Assembly: GCA_032358255.1 (NCBI GenBank)
Contig: JAULBX010030263.1
Location: 372,001 to 436,000, forward strand
Length of the DNA: 64,000 nt
Source of the DNA: Heterotrichella gracilis
Taxonomy: Eukaryota > Sar > Xanthophyceae > Tribonematales > Xanthonemataceae
Direction: 5' to 3'
Translations under genes and position numbers: made by a program
Shown here: piece after piece, positions 22,347 through 35,500 of the stretch
How the letters are laid out: each line of letters begins with the position of its first letter
Numbering within the stretch: the first letter of the stretch is position 1
The notes under the pieces: model-generated
Told to the model about the DNA's origin: nothing
What the model saw: only the letters and a program-made list of their open reading frames with translations
Database searches by the model: none

Positions 22347-24841
22347 ATGCCCCACCACTTCACCGCCCAGCTGCGCCTCCCCGCCGCCACACTCCACCAC
22401 AGCCGCGCAGCACTGCGGTTACATAGGCGGTGTCTGTCGGCGGTGTGCCGCCCGCGTGCCATAGTCAGCGGCACCGAGCGAGCCGAGGCTAGTGAGCAAC
22501 AACAGGAGGGGGCCGTGGGGGCGGTGCCCGTGGGGGCGGTGCCACTTGACGGTGGGGCGGCGCCCGGGCCCGCCACCAACAACCGGGCGGTGCTGCGTGC
22601 CACGAAGCTGGCGGCGGTGGCGGTGGAGGAAGGGGCGAAGCCGCTAGGTGGGTATGCTGGGGGGACTGACCCTTTTGCCTGGGGCCTATATACCCTAGGG
22701 ACCCTGGTCCAGTACCTCACCCACACAAACCAGTAAGTGCATATTGACGCCTGCACCTGTCACACACAATGCTGGGATAAGGCACTTTTGGATATTAACG
22801 CACACTGGCAATTCATTCAGGTGCGCATGAGTAATATGGTGCGCACTATCAACAGTTGTTGAGTGAGTAGTTGATCGTCTTACCCTCTTTAAAGCCCACC
22901 CCCTTCATTTAACCCTAATCAACCACCCACAGCAAAGTGCATACATCCCATTGCCAGCCAACTATCCCATCACTCCCCACACCTCCCCACACCCACAACC
23001 CTTACCCTACCCCTTCACCCCTCCCGCCAACTGCGTGCGCCTGCCCGTGAGCGAGTACTCTGTACTAAAACCTACACCCTAACCCTTTCCCTCCCCCCCC
23101 ACACAAACAGCCGACTACATGCGCCCTGCCTGTGAGCCAGTACTCAGTACAAAACCCCAAACCCTACCTCAAACCCTAAATCCTAATCCTCTGCCTCCAC
23201 CCCTGCAGCCGATTACATGCGCCTGCCTGTGAGCCAGTACTCTGTCCTAGACGCGCAGCGCATCGAGCGGCTTGACGACACCACCTTCCGCTGCTTCGTG
23301 GGTGGGCTGCGCCTGTTCTCCTTCACTGTGGAGCCTGTGCTGGTGGTGTCGGTGGTGGTGGGGGAGCGGGGGCCGGCAGTGGAGCTGCTGGAGACGCGGG
23401 TGAGTGGTGGGGTGGGGCGGTGGGGCGGTGGGGGGATGGATGTGGTGGATGGGGGGAAGTGGAGGGTGCTGGAAACGCGGATGAGTGGGTGGGCCGCGGG
23501 TGGGTGGATGGGGGAGTGGAGGGTGTTGGAGACATGGTGGAGTGTATGTGGGTGCTTGGAGGGGAGGGTGCTGGAGGCATGGTGGAGTGTGGGTGGGGGG
23601 TGTTGAGGGGAAGGAGGGAGGGGAACCCTTTGCTGCTGCACCGCACAGTGTCTATCGTCCAATGCAGCACCACTATGCAACCACCCACGCCACTTTACCT
23701 GCGTGCATTGCCTGTGCATTGGTGGATACAGACCCACTGCAACCCATGCCCAATTCTGCCCACTCCGCCCTGCTATTCTTCATATTCCTCTCCCCTGTTT
23801 GCACCAGCTCGAGGGTTCGAAGATGGTCCAATCGATCAACGACAAGTTTGCGGCCACGATGACCAACGTGGTGCGGTGGCGTGAGAGTGAAACGCAGGAG
23901 GGGGGGAAGGAGCTCACCAGCGACACAAGTATACAGGTGGGTATGGGTGGGGGTGGGGGGTGGGGGTGGCAGGAGGGTGTCCGCTGGGGTTTCGATATGT
24001 GTGCAAGCTAGGGTTTTGAGCTAGGGTATGAGCCAGGTTTTATGAGTGGGTCAGTTGATCGGATGAAGGTTTGGTGGGATGAAGGTTAGGGACTAAGGGT
24101 TTCGGAGCATGTGCGCATGCTTGTATGGGTAGATATGCGCGTCTGATGCCCCTATATTGTACCATGCGTGGACGGATGGCAGGAACAGTTTAGTCTAATT
24201 GCGCATGGGTGGGGCCTGCTGATTATAGTGGCATCCCCGTTGGCAAGCGTGTGAAGTGCTGGTCGTGTCAATCGCATGTACATGGAATGCACAGCAAGAA
24301 GCGGCATCCTAGTCTTGCTGCATGCACGGGTACTGTGCTCGCACTGCCCATTGCCCATTGCATGCCGATGGTGATCATGTGATCTACGGGGTACCAGTTG
24401 CAATCCTGCATAGGGGATTGTGGTCCTGTACGTGAAATGTCCGAGGCTGGTTTCAACAATGTAGTGTATATGTGGGTAAGCCTATCCCCACGATAGCCTT
24501 CCACAGCATGGGGCTTGTTACGAGTGGGCTGTGCAATAACACGATATGGTACAGCCGACCCCATGTACTTTCAATTTTTAGCGCATCCACTGCGTCTGTC
24601 GCCAGTCAACTGAGTAAGTCCCCAAATCATGCAGGTGGAAATCGATGTCCCGAGGTGGTTCCGCATGGTCCCCGTGTCTGCCATAGAGAAGACCGGCAGC
24701 AGCGTGATGCAAGGGGTGCTTAATACTGCGGTGCCGCGATTCCTGGAGCAGCTCAGGGGGGACTACGTGCTGTGGGCGAAAGGGGGGGACGAGAGGCAGG
24801 TGGCGGCAGGAGAGGGAGGGGATGCCAAGGGGGGGCGATGA
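22347..24841 (+). CDS. Plastid-targeted DUF1997-type protein
   Basis: Four exons 22347..22647, 23209..23399, 23808..23936 and 24635..24841 join in phase to 275 aa. Exon 1 encodes a long Ala/Arg/Ser-rich chloroplast-type leader starting MPHHFTAQLRLPAATLHHSR. The body has DYMRLPVSQYSVLDAQRIER, FRCFVGGLRLFSFTVEPVLV, KMVQSINDKFAATMTN and RWFRMVPVSAIEKTGSSVMQ followed by GVLNTAVPRFLEQL. This is the order of elements I associate with the DUF1997 family of cyanobacterial and plastid proteins of unknown function. Domain assignment is from memory of the family pattern. The protein probably acts in the chloroplast. Intron 1 holds two decayed copies of the exon 2 start. Confidence 0.8.
23027..23148 (+). 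repeat. Two exon-edge echoes of DUF1997-gene exon 2
   Basis: About 23027..23064 (GCGTGCGCCTGCCCGTGAGC...) and 23106..23148 (GACTACATGCGCCCTGCCTG...) copy the first part of exon 2, which starts at 23209. Both are followed by AAACCCTA-type motifs. Confidence 0.85.
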
Positions 24842-26598
24842 GATGCAATCAGTCGGGGTGTGGGGAGGGCGGGTGGGGTAATGGTGTGGTAGTCGTTGGC
24901 GGCATCACAAGGGTTTTCAGTAAGAAACCCCGCCAAATGCGATTGCTGGTTTGAAAGTAGCCAGGGCATATCTAGTTCACACTCACTGCAGTGCGCCAAC
25001 GCATGTTTTACTTCAGCGTCGGCATTGCAATTGCTTTACAGGAATTCAGGGCATTCGACTCGCATCAAGTGCTGCGGTTTCCATGCGGGGTGGGCAGCTG
25101 GTAGAACGGGATGCAGCCCTAGCATAGGGTTTTGCGAATTGCAATACCGGCTCCAGGTCATACTTGCCGATCCTTAGTGTAGTTTTGTCAGAGGCGCACC
25201 AAAGGTGTGTTCATTCATTACAGCTTTCATTGGCATGAAATTCCAGTCACTGATATTACTCAGTGCCGCACTGTGCTACTGTTATGTTGGTGTTAGTTTG
25301 CTGGACCGGGTGTAGAAGTTGCAGAGCTTTGTAGTGGCATTCAGGACAGCAGCGGATAGGTGGTCGCACAAGGGTGCAGACGAGATGCCGCCCTTGTGCG
25401 GCCACTACTGGCAGTGCCAAATGCCATGCCATTGACTGGTATTGTAACAATAGTGTTTGTTTTGATAAACGCCATTAAACTTGGGCAATCTGGGCATGCG
25501 CCACTCGCAAGCGCCGAGGCAGTGTGCACTATTGCTGCCAAGGGGGACCGGTATGCAATATCACAATAGCAATGGGAATGTGTCCCCGAGGTTGATCCAC
25601 AGCCCTCATGCTTGAAGGAGGAGGCGAGGAGCCTGGCCACTAGTGTACACGCCCAATGCAAAACTGCATGCGTTTGCCTGAGTGTTTTGCCTCCATCTTT
25701 TATCCGGTTATTTTATGTATTTTCTCAGAAACTTCAGTATTAGTCACCAAGACACCAGTTTACGCTACCTCCGTCAAGCTTTTTTATATGTTGTGAAGAA
25801 AAGACACATACTGTTGTTTGTGTAGGCCTGTGTCTGTCCAGGGCTATGTAGCAGTCTGGGACAGAGCTCGACAAATCCACACGTAACAGGCGCTTTGCGC
25901 ACCGGTTGCTCTACAAGCTCTGCTCACATTCTATACCGCCCGTAGACACCCCGTACATATCGCCACAGGAGGGTGCACCAGCATAAGTACTCTCCTTTCA
26001 CAAGTAAGCTTGGCACTCGTCGTGCGCACGAACCTGTGCTGTGAACACAACATAAGGAAAGCCGTGCGGAGGACCCAGTAACGTTGCCTGGCGTTGGACG
26101 CTGCTCTGGTCCACTGGCGATAGCGCGGGGTCGTATGGTGGCGGGTGGCGACGCCAGACGGCTTGTACGGTACTAGGTAGGGATCACCGCATGCATAAAG
26201 GATGCAACATGCATGCATATGCGTATATTCGGTGCCACATTACTGCGCGCGGTTTGGACCGCACAACCGCGCAGGAAAACCGGTGCGCACCTTTTCGATG
26301 CCGAGAGGTCTAGCTGGCAAAATTAGCCCTCTTTTAAGGTGCAGTGTGTGGTGCTAGTATGCTGGCAGGCATTGGGGTGCTGCGGGTGTGACGTCGCAGT
26401 GTGCCTTGTTGTGCTGCTGGTGTACCCTGGAATAACCATGCGCACACCCCTTATTCCAACAGCATGGTGCAACTTGTTGGGATGTGTGCATTGCCTAACC
26501 ACGTTGCTGGTGTGCCTAGTAGGGTTCATGGACGCAGCTAGGGCGCAGACGAGAGGGCTCGTGTCGATGTGAAGCTGTCAGACTTGCCGGTTTACAGC
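24842..26598. other. Intergenic; promoter region of the lipase gene
   Basis: No gene identified. A short hairpin lies near 25360..25405 (GGTCGCACAAGGG against CCCTTGTGCGGCC). A frame at 26339..26572 on plus has a hydrophobic stretch, but I could not join it to the lipase gene. Confidence 0.45.
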
Positions 26599-29500
26599 AT
26601 GCTGGGAGAACAGTCAGCTATCATGCGGAAAACCCTAGAAAACACAGCCCAAACCCTAGGGAACACGGCCCAAACCCTAGGGACCACCGCCCACACCCTT
26701 GCCAAGGGCGCACATCCAGCCCTAGGTGGAACGGGCCACCAGGGGGGTGATGACGTCTTAGTAGAGGGAGAGAACCTCGCGGGGCCAGCCCCCCACCCCT
26801 GGCAAAACCAGCACCCTCCCAGCACAGTGGCAAGGCTCCAGGTGGAACAAGCACAACTGGCAGGGGATGGCAGCAGCGCCTTCGAGAGCCGCGAGTCTGA
26901 AGCCAGGGGGGAGGACAGCATGGACGCAGAGTCCAAAGGGGAGGAAACCCCGATGAAGCGCGCCGGGTCAGAGACCAAGGGAGGAAACGTGGGGATGCAA
27001 AGCTCGGAGGCAGAATCCCAGGGACCTGACACAGCCATGAAGAGCACCGACTCCAAGGGGGAGACAGGGGAGGAATCCACAGGGGAGGGCAGGTCCCTAC
27101 ACCACATGGACACCGACAGTGGCACGTATGACCAGCAGTCCATGCTGTCCATGTCATCCAGCAGCTCCTCCAAGCACTACAACCCAGGGAACGACGTCAT
27201 CTCCCGCCAGGAGTTCTTGTCCGCCAGGGATGTCAAGGTGTGGGCGGGGGATCAGGGTTTGGGGTTTCTGTCCGCCAAAGATGTCATGGTGGGAAGCCCT
27301 CGCACCAGCCAGCCAAGCGTGGAATTCTCATTAAAACAAGCAGTTTTTGCCTGCTCTTGTGGGCACCGTTGCATCTCACCCCCCTGTGCATGGGCCCCTC
27401 AGAGGGCGCTGCTGCATTGCACCCCAGCATGCATCAGCACATGGAAGTCACACACACCCCTTTTCCCCCCTTGCAGCTGGGCATGTCCCTTGTGAACGCC
27501 TTCATCATGTTGTCTCAGCCATGTCTCCCCACCTAAACCCTAAACCCTAAGCACCCCCCCTTGCAGCTTGGCATGTCCCTTGTGAACGCCTCCATCGTGG
27601 TTGCGGTGGGATTCCTCATAGCAGCGCTGTACAACAAGATAAACAGGGTACGCACACGCACACATGCATGCACCAGCACAACGCGGTGCATGCGGGGCGC
27701 TTTGCATGCCGAATTTTTGTGTGGTGTTCGTAGAATGTGCATGTGGGGCTGTCTTGGTCTGTGTAAATGTCAGGCTGTATCAGCATTCCCAGTGCTTGTC
27801 AATCTGCATTGCCATACGTCTGGCAATGCTCATATTGATTTGCTCATATTGGTCAGGGTTTGTGTTGGCAGGCTCTGCACCCCAATATGATATTTGGGCA
27901 GCGCGTCTGTACGCACAGAATAATATCGTGCATGTAGTTGTTGCATGCCACTACAGATTATCATGGGTAATTGTTACACATGCAGGCAACCGTTTAGGAG
28001 TTCTGTGTACATATGCATACCAAACCCACTGCTTGCATCCAATCATCGCTTTCTTGGCTTGTCTCAAAAGCCGTCTTACGACCTCAAAAGCCAACAGAGC
28101 ACTGGAAAGCTGTCGTATGACCTCAAAACCCAACAGAGCACCGAGCATTCCCTCCCCTGTCTGCAGCCCGATAACTATTACATCCACAGCAGCGCCACCC
28201 CCATCATGAATGTGGTGGTGGCAGTCATATGTCTGGTGCTGCTCCTAGTAGTGCTGGTGCCCTTCTGTGTGCGTATTGTCAACACCTGGAGGTGGAAAAT
28301 GACGTGGTGAGTGGAAAGGGGGGAGAGGGGCACACACTGTATGTGGTTTTCTATTGCGTGATGTTGAACCCAGGGTTCAAAGGATGTCTTTGTGTGGGTA
28401 TGGTCAAATTGTGGAGGTGGGAAGCAACATGTTGAAGGAGGGTAGGGGCACAAATGTGGGCAGACAAATTCATTCCCAATTGCAACAAAGTATTAATTTG
28501 CCAGTGAGACTTATGTTGCCCTGTCTGAAGTCTCCTTTTGGTCGCGAAGTCTACCAGCCACTGTTGCACGTCTCAGCATACACCCGCATTCCCTGCCCCA
28601 TCCCGCAACCACACATGCGCCCCGCGCGCCGCAGGTCGCACCGGCGCAGGCGAGGGGCCTCCTTCACATTTGCGCTGGCCATGACAAATCTGCTGGGACT
28701 CATTTTTTTCCTGGTCCCCAACGCACACGTGCTCCGGGAGGAGTGTGCATGGTACTCCCAGGTGGTGGTGTGGAGCGCGTACCTGCAGTGGACATGCTGG
28801 AACGCGGTGCGCACAAAACCCCCAGAACCCTACAACATCCTGCTTTTGTCCTAAAAGTCCAGCTCTGGAAACCTAATTCTTTAGCTGTTCCCCAGACACC
28901 TGAACTCAGCTATGGCTTGGAAACCCTGAACCCTATTTATGAAACCCTAGCCTGTGCATTGTTCCTAAGTGGTGGTGTGGAGGCCTGTACCTCCAGAGGA
29001 CTTGATCGCCACGAGCACGTGGCTGTGCGTGTGGATGCTTGCCAGCGTAGTGTGGTTATGATTCAGGAGTAACATTCGTGTTGTTTGGTGTGCAGATGCT
29101 TGTCAACCTAGTGTCCATGGCGTATGGCAGCCAGCCGCTGAAGCTCATAAAGAGCAAGAGGCATGGTGGGTGGGGGGAGGGGGGTTGCGGACGGCCGCGG
29201 TGTGTGTGCATGTGTTCGCATGTGTACATGCAAAATTCTCGAATATGGAACCCATGGGAGAGGGTTCCTGCTGACTGCTGACAGCTCATGTGTCTTCCCT
29301 TCCCATTTAATGTTTCATACTTCCATGTGTGACCCGTCTTCAGACATGCACGCTCAGCTCACAGCCCCATGTGTTTTCCCCACTTGAATTTTCCCTCCCC
29401 AGGCATCCCCGCCATCACCCGCAAGGACTCTGCAGTCATGGACGCAAACATAACGGCGCTGTGGCCATTCGCGCTCCTGGGGTGAGGGACCTAGGGTTTA

Positions 29501-32500
29501 GGGTTTAGGGTAGGTCCAGGGGCATGTGTAGGGTTTCAGGGTGTGCACGGCGCTGTGGCCTTGTGCGCCGCTGGGGTGAAAAACATAGTCGGACTTCAAG
29601 GTTGACTATGCTCAATCTGCTTTGTCAGTTTCTATCTAGGCGCGCACCCGAATGCAATGCAATACACCATGGCCATGTGCATACGCCTGGCATGACAACA
29701 CTTCCACTGACATGGCGTTGCCGCATCTGAGGGCATGTGCTCACACTTACCCTGGCATGTGTTGCCTGGAGGCCCTTGGTGGCCTTCAATAACAATGTGT
29801 GCACTCGCGGCAGTCTGCAGATGCATGCGACTCCTTGCACCTGTGGCCTGCAGCACGGCAAACCCTACACCCTGTACCCGCTGTGGATTGCACCGTGATC
29901 GCCCCCCTGTACTGCAGGCTGGTCATGCAGGGCATCATCACCAGCATCGCAATATATGTTGAGAGTGAGTGGCGAAACTCTGATTCAAACCCTACCCACC
30001 ATACAGTATCGGTATGGTATACTTTGTCTTATTAGATATGGTCCGCACCTAGCACGTAGAGTCAATTTTAACAGCATTCAATGTTGGGGCTGTTGTATGC
30101 TTACATTGACCCCAACCCATACCCTATGCACCTTCATGGCTACAAGAAGCCCTCAAAAACCCTAGCACCAATCTGCCCCTCCTGCTGCCCCACGCGCACT
30201 CACAATCTTTAATATACACCACAGCGCTCCACATTTCATCCAAACATTCTGCCGCTGCCCCACTACCCTCACCAATTACCATCGACAACCCTTCCTGTTT
30301 CCCCAGTAACCCGTGCAAAATCCAACAAAAATAAAAGCGTCGTCGAATGATCCCCCCGAACAAAACCCCTCTCTCAAAACCCTAACAAAACCCTTCTCCC
30401 CCACCGCGTGCAGCCCACACGGGGTCTTTCCGCAAATACTCGGAACAGCCCTCATGCGCCGAGCAGCAATATGACTGCGCCTCCACCGGGGTAATGACCG
30501 CGCTGCTGGGCTGCATCACCGGCCTGACGGGGGTGTATGTCATCATCTTCTGCCTGCTGCTGCGGAACGTGGCCAAGTTCCTGCGCACGGTGCCCTACAG
30601 GGAGTACCGGCTGGCCAACCAGATGGTCCGCAGCCAGGTGAGGTTGGGAACCCTAAACCCTACACCTGACTTTGAACCCTGAAAGTGGGAGTACAGATTG
30701 GCCAGCGGAATGGTCTGCAGCCTGGCGAAGGGGGAAATCCCTAAACCCTAAACTTCAAACCCTAGCTTTTAGACCCAAGTCCTGCAGGGAGTACGGCATG
30801 GCCAAGCATATGGTCCGCAGCCAGGTTTGGATAGAAATTCGTAAACCCTAAACCCTAGCAGCTCTGAAAAGGACTAGGGGAGCACCGTCTGGGCATACAG
30901 GTGGTGGTACAGCCAGGTGAAACAGTGCACATGAAAAGCCTGTACCCTAATCATCAAGAGGGAGTGATGGGTGGGTGAATTACCAACTTGGGTACCTAAC
31001 AGAGATGTCAGGATTTGTCCCCCGACCCTTGGACTTGATCGTGCATGTCTACCTTGCTCGTGACTGGCTTCCCCATATTGCCTTGATAATGGGGTGATAG
31101 GCAACTAGATTGCATTATGGATTAGGGCTAAGCCCTAAACCCTAAAGCCTAACCCCAAGCTTGTGTGTCCCCCGCAGGCCCGCATGCGCCTGCCCGTGCT
31201 CGTGTTCTTCCTCGTCACCGTGGTTGTGTACAGCCTGGTGGGGCTTGACAGCTGCCAGAGCTTCATACTGTCGTGGCTGGGGTACACACCCATGTTTGTA
31301 AGTGGCGTCCTGAACCCTTGAATCCCTGACCTGGCTGGGATATGCACCTGTGTTTGAGCGGACAGGACGGGCTTGCGGCAAAGCATGTGCATTGTTGTTG
31401 CTCGCAGCTGCACTGCCACGCGCCCACGTGCGCACGCATGTGCACCCACTAGTTGTGCTCTACATCTCTGCACTGGTAGCAGCATGTAAGTAATTTCTTT
31501 GTCTCTTCCTGTTATACCACCTCGGGTGCACACCCATTTATACTCGACCCCCTCCTCCCCCCTCCTCCTCTCCAGGTTGTGTTCACCGCCCTGACCATGG
31601 TGCTGGTTTACTTCACCACGCCAAGGTGCAAGTTTGGGGACTCGCACCCGGTGCTGGGGGTAAGCCAAAACCCTTGCATAACCCTAGCATAACCCTAATG
31701 TGGACCCTAGAGCGCCGTGGCTGCCATGATTGGCAATGCCCTCGTTGAAATTTCTTTGAATGGGGAACATGAGCCGTGAGGGGCTCCTGGGATGCCGTTG
31801 CGCAACCTGGGTGGAAGGAACCCTATAGAGGACCCTATATTGCCATGGCTGGCTGGTAGCAAACCCTCAACCCTTCACTCTCACCATGGGTGCACCTAAG
31901 CAAACCTCCAATCCTAAAGCACTGGCGTGGCTGCATCTAACCACACCTTGGGTGCCACTGCGCACACCACATGGCAGGGAATTCCTGACTGGAAGCCCAC
32001 AGGTACGAATCTCCCTTAAAACACACGCGACCCACCCTTATGCAGCAGATGCAGCTTTCTACAAAGTAACATCACCACCGGCAGCAGCAGCCGTTTGGTA
32101 TTCAGCTATACAAACGACCTGCCCCAAGTGCAGCCCAAATAACCTACTAGGTTGAATCCACTCACCCTCATCAGCTCACCCCACAATACCCCCCACCCAG
32201 TTCCCCACTCTTCCCAGGTTTGGCTCCAGGAGTTTGCGTGGACTGAGGCTGATAAGGCTACCAACATCACCATACGCAGCAGCAGCCTGCCTGAGCCATT
32301 TGGTTCCCAGCTGTTCTCTGAGCCCATGTTCTGCTTTGAGACCGCGCTCAAGGCGTGGTACTGGAGCTACATGATGTACGACCACATGGAGGTAAGGAGG
32401 TGGGCTCTTATTAAAGCGCTGAGGAGGAGTTTGAGTAGGGTTTTGGTTGAGGGATGGAGCCGTTCTGGTAGGGTTTAGCGTCCCGGAGTGCAATGGACTG

Positions 32501-35500
32501 CTCCTGGAGCTATGTGGTGTTTACCATATGGAGCTGGGGTGTACTTCCATAGGCGTTTTGGGTCAATCATTCTCGAAAGTTCCATGCATGTGTTCACCCA
32601 TTTCCCCATAGGCAGGCTGAAAACCCTCGTCTCCCTGCAGAACCCCCACCGTTTACTCCCCTGCAGCCCGCTTCTCCCCATGGGGTGGGCCCTAAATCCA
32701 CCCATTTCCTCCCCTTCCTCCCCTTCACTTATCCTCCTTGTCCCTCGCCATTTCCTCCCCTGCAGGCCGAGAACTCCCGTTTCACCCTTGAGGGCGCCAT
32801 GCGCCTGTACGGGCTCACCCACCACCTCATGCTGTGGGAGAAGGGGCTGGACACAAAGTGCGTGGTGGCTTGGAGCGAGACGTGCGTGGTGGTGGCGTTC
32901 AGGGGGACGGCCAGCCTGCGCAACGCATGCGCGGACCTGCAGGTGGGTGGGTGGGCGCTCGTGTGTGTATGGGAGGGATTGGGGGAGACGGCTCATGTCA
33001 GTGGACAGTAGTGGGGGGGACCTGCACATGGGTGGGTGCGAAATGGGGGTTGTAGGCGCACTGGGAGGGGTGGGGAGCGGCTGGTGGTGGGGACCCACAC
33101 CAACATACCCTAGTTTGTGACCACACACCATTGCTACCCTGTTGCCACCTGCATTGCCCCCGTCAACCACCCCTTGTCACCTTCCCCTTCCACGACATGT
33201 AATAATCTATCTCCCCTCCCCTTCTCTCGCCCGCAGGCCTGGCAGATGACCCACCCCCCTGCACGCGGCACGCCCTGCATCAGCCGCCCCGCAGTGCACA
33301 GCGGCTTCCTCAAGAGCTGGGTGCACAACGGGCTGTGCGATAAGGTGGTGGAGGCGGTGCATGGGATTGTGTACGGGGAGAGTGTGGAGATTGTAAAGGT
33401 GGTGGTCACAGGTGAGGTTCGGAGTAGGTTTAAGTAGGGTTTAGGGTTTAAGATTTCAATTCGGACTGCCTTGAAGAGTGCAGAGATTGTGAGGTGGGGT
33501 CCCAGCTGATCTGGGTCGGCATTGGAGGGTATATTAGTTCATTTATGTGCAGGTTTTGGCGGTACTCCGCCATCCTTCCTGCCATGGCAAGCTGTTGGAT
33601 TCCGAAGGGGTAGAGCTGGGGCTGGTAATCCATGCGCACTTGCCCCACACCCTGCACCCGCCTTCTGAATCTCCTCCCACCTTGAGACTATCCCAGCACA
33701 TCTTGCTCCCCTCCTTGCACCCCTCACATACCCTGCCTCCAACCTCTGCCGCAGGTCACTCCCTGGGCGGCGCCCTGGCCACCCTTGCCGCCTACGCCAT
33801 CGCCACCGCCTGCCCATGCCTCCAGTGCATGGACCTTTCGTGCTACACCTACGGTGCGCCACGCACCGGCAACCACTCCTTTGCGCGCGAGTACGACCGC
33901 ACCGTGCCAGAAACCTGGCACATCATCAATGACCAGGTGCAGGCTGGGCTAGGGTTTAGTCCTGGAATTTATATCACTGCGGGGGAATGGAGCCCGGTGC
34001 AACCCTACACACAATGGCGCAGCATACTGCGATGCCCAGCACAAAAGGCCCTTTGACCCTTTCAATCCTCGAGAACTCCTTGATCGCCCTGGAACAGGCA
34101 TGCCCTCAGCCCCCAAATTACTCCCTGCTCCACCGTTGCAGGATGCTGTTGCCAAGAACGCAAAGTTTGTTGTGTATTACAAGCGCCCCGGGCACCGCGT
34201 GCTGATCAACACAATGGGGGACCTCATCGTGCGACCCTCGTTCGTGGAGACCAGCCTGCACCAGAAGTTTGGAAGTACGTAAAACCGAAACCCTAAACCC
34301 TCATCCGGGAGATCAGCCTGCACCATACGGTTGGGAGTGCATGCGTCATCAACCCTAAACCCTAAACCGTCATTCATGGAGACCAGCCTACACCAGACGT
34401 TTTGGAGTGCGTGAATCATAAACCCTAAACCGTAAACCCTCATTCATGGAGACCAGCCTACACCAGAAGTTTGGATGTGCATAAGAGAGTCTGTGAACTA
34501 GGAGGAGACATTTGGCTGTGTTGTGCGTGCTGCGCACCCGCTTGGGAGCTTGGGGTGGCGCAAACATTTGGTGCGATGTATGCAACCAGTGGTGGTGTTC
34601 TGCCCACTGTCTTTCATATGCCACCAACATGAGACCACCAGGGTCACGTGTGTAAATCCAGTGCCCAATAATGTGCATCAGAAGGGTGAGGTTTGGAGTA
34701 TCTGCACTCACATGTGCGCATTTGCGTGCTTGCACTCCCACACGCCTTCTCCTGGTGCAGGCATCAGCATGAGTCAACTTTTGTTAGGGTTTAGGGGGTT
34801 TAGAACGTGGGGTTTAGGGTATCTTACACACGTCTTCCCCTGGCGCAGGCAACAGCGTGAAGCAGCACTTGCTAGGGGAGTACCAGCGCGCCTTTTTGTC
34901 CATATGCATTGCGCAATTTGGGCGCAGGCAGGTGCGCACACTGGCGGGGAGAGTGGTGGAGGAGTGATAGATCTTCTATACAATGTCACAAGGGCGTTAC
35001 AAAAATTGCACAGGTGTTGGTAACATAGCACCGGCATGAGGCTGGCTAGCAGCCAGAGCGCAGGTGGTGCCCAAGAAAATATTTTTGTTTAAGTCCACCT
35101 GGCATGTCATGGTCTCATGCACAGCAACATTCCAATGCATTGGTGCAAGAATGGTGACTAGACAGCTGGCTTTCGTTGTGTCCAGATGAGCGGCGGCGCC
35201 AAAGCCCTCCTAGGGTTGTGCCAGAGTGACACCATGGGGGAGGTGATGGCCCTGCTTGGCCTGGACCAGGACATGATAGAGCAGCTGACGCGGCTGGGGA
35301 CCAAGCGGGTGCTCAAGGCAAGAAAGGGGAGGAAGTCAATCTCGGTAAGGGGGAGTGCAATGTGAGGTAGGATGGTGTGTCATATAGCGATGCAGCACTG
35401 GCTGTAAGGGAGGCTGTGGGTGGGCGCATTGGGTGACGGCCATGGGCGTGGGTGGGTGTGCACTGCCACTGAACATTGTTGACTGTCAGTGGTGCCCGGG

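Noticed and set aside
22981-23208. Upstream copies of the DUF1997 exon 2 start as real exons
   Set aside because: They have weak or no acceptors, carry changes that break the motif, and are followed by AAACCCTA filler; treated as echoes.
27475-27540. First copy of lipase exon 2 as the true exon
   Set aside because: It loses the hydrophobic reading after FIMLSQ and has no good donor; the second copy at 27567 continues into a membrane segment and a clean donor.
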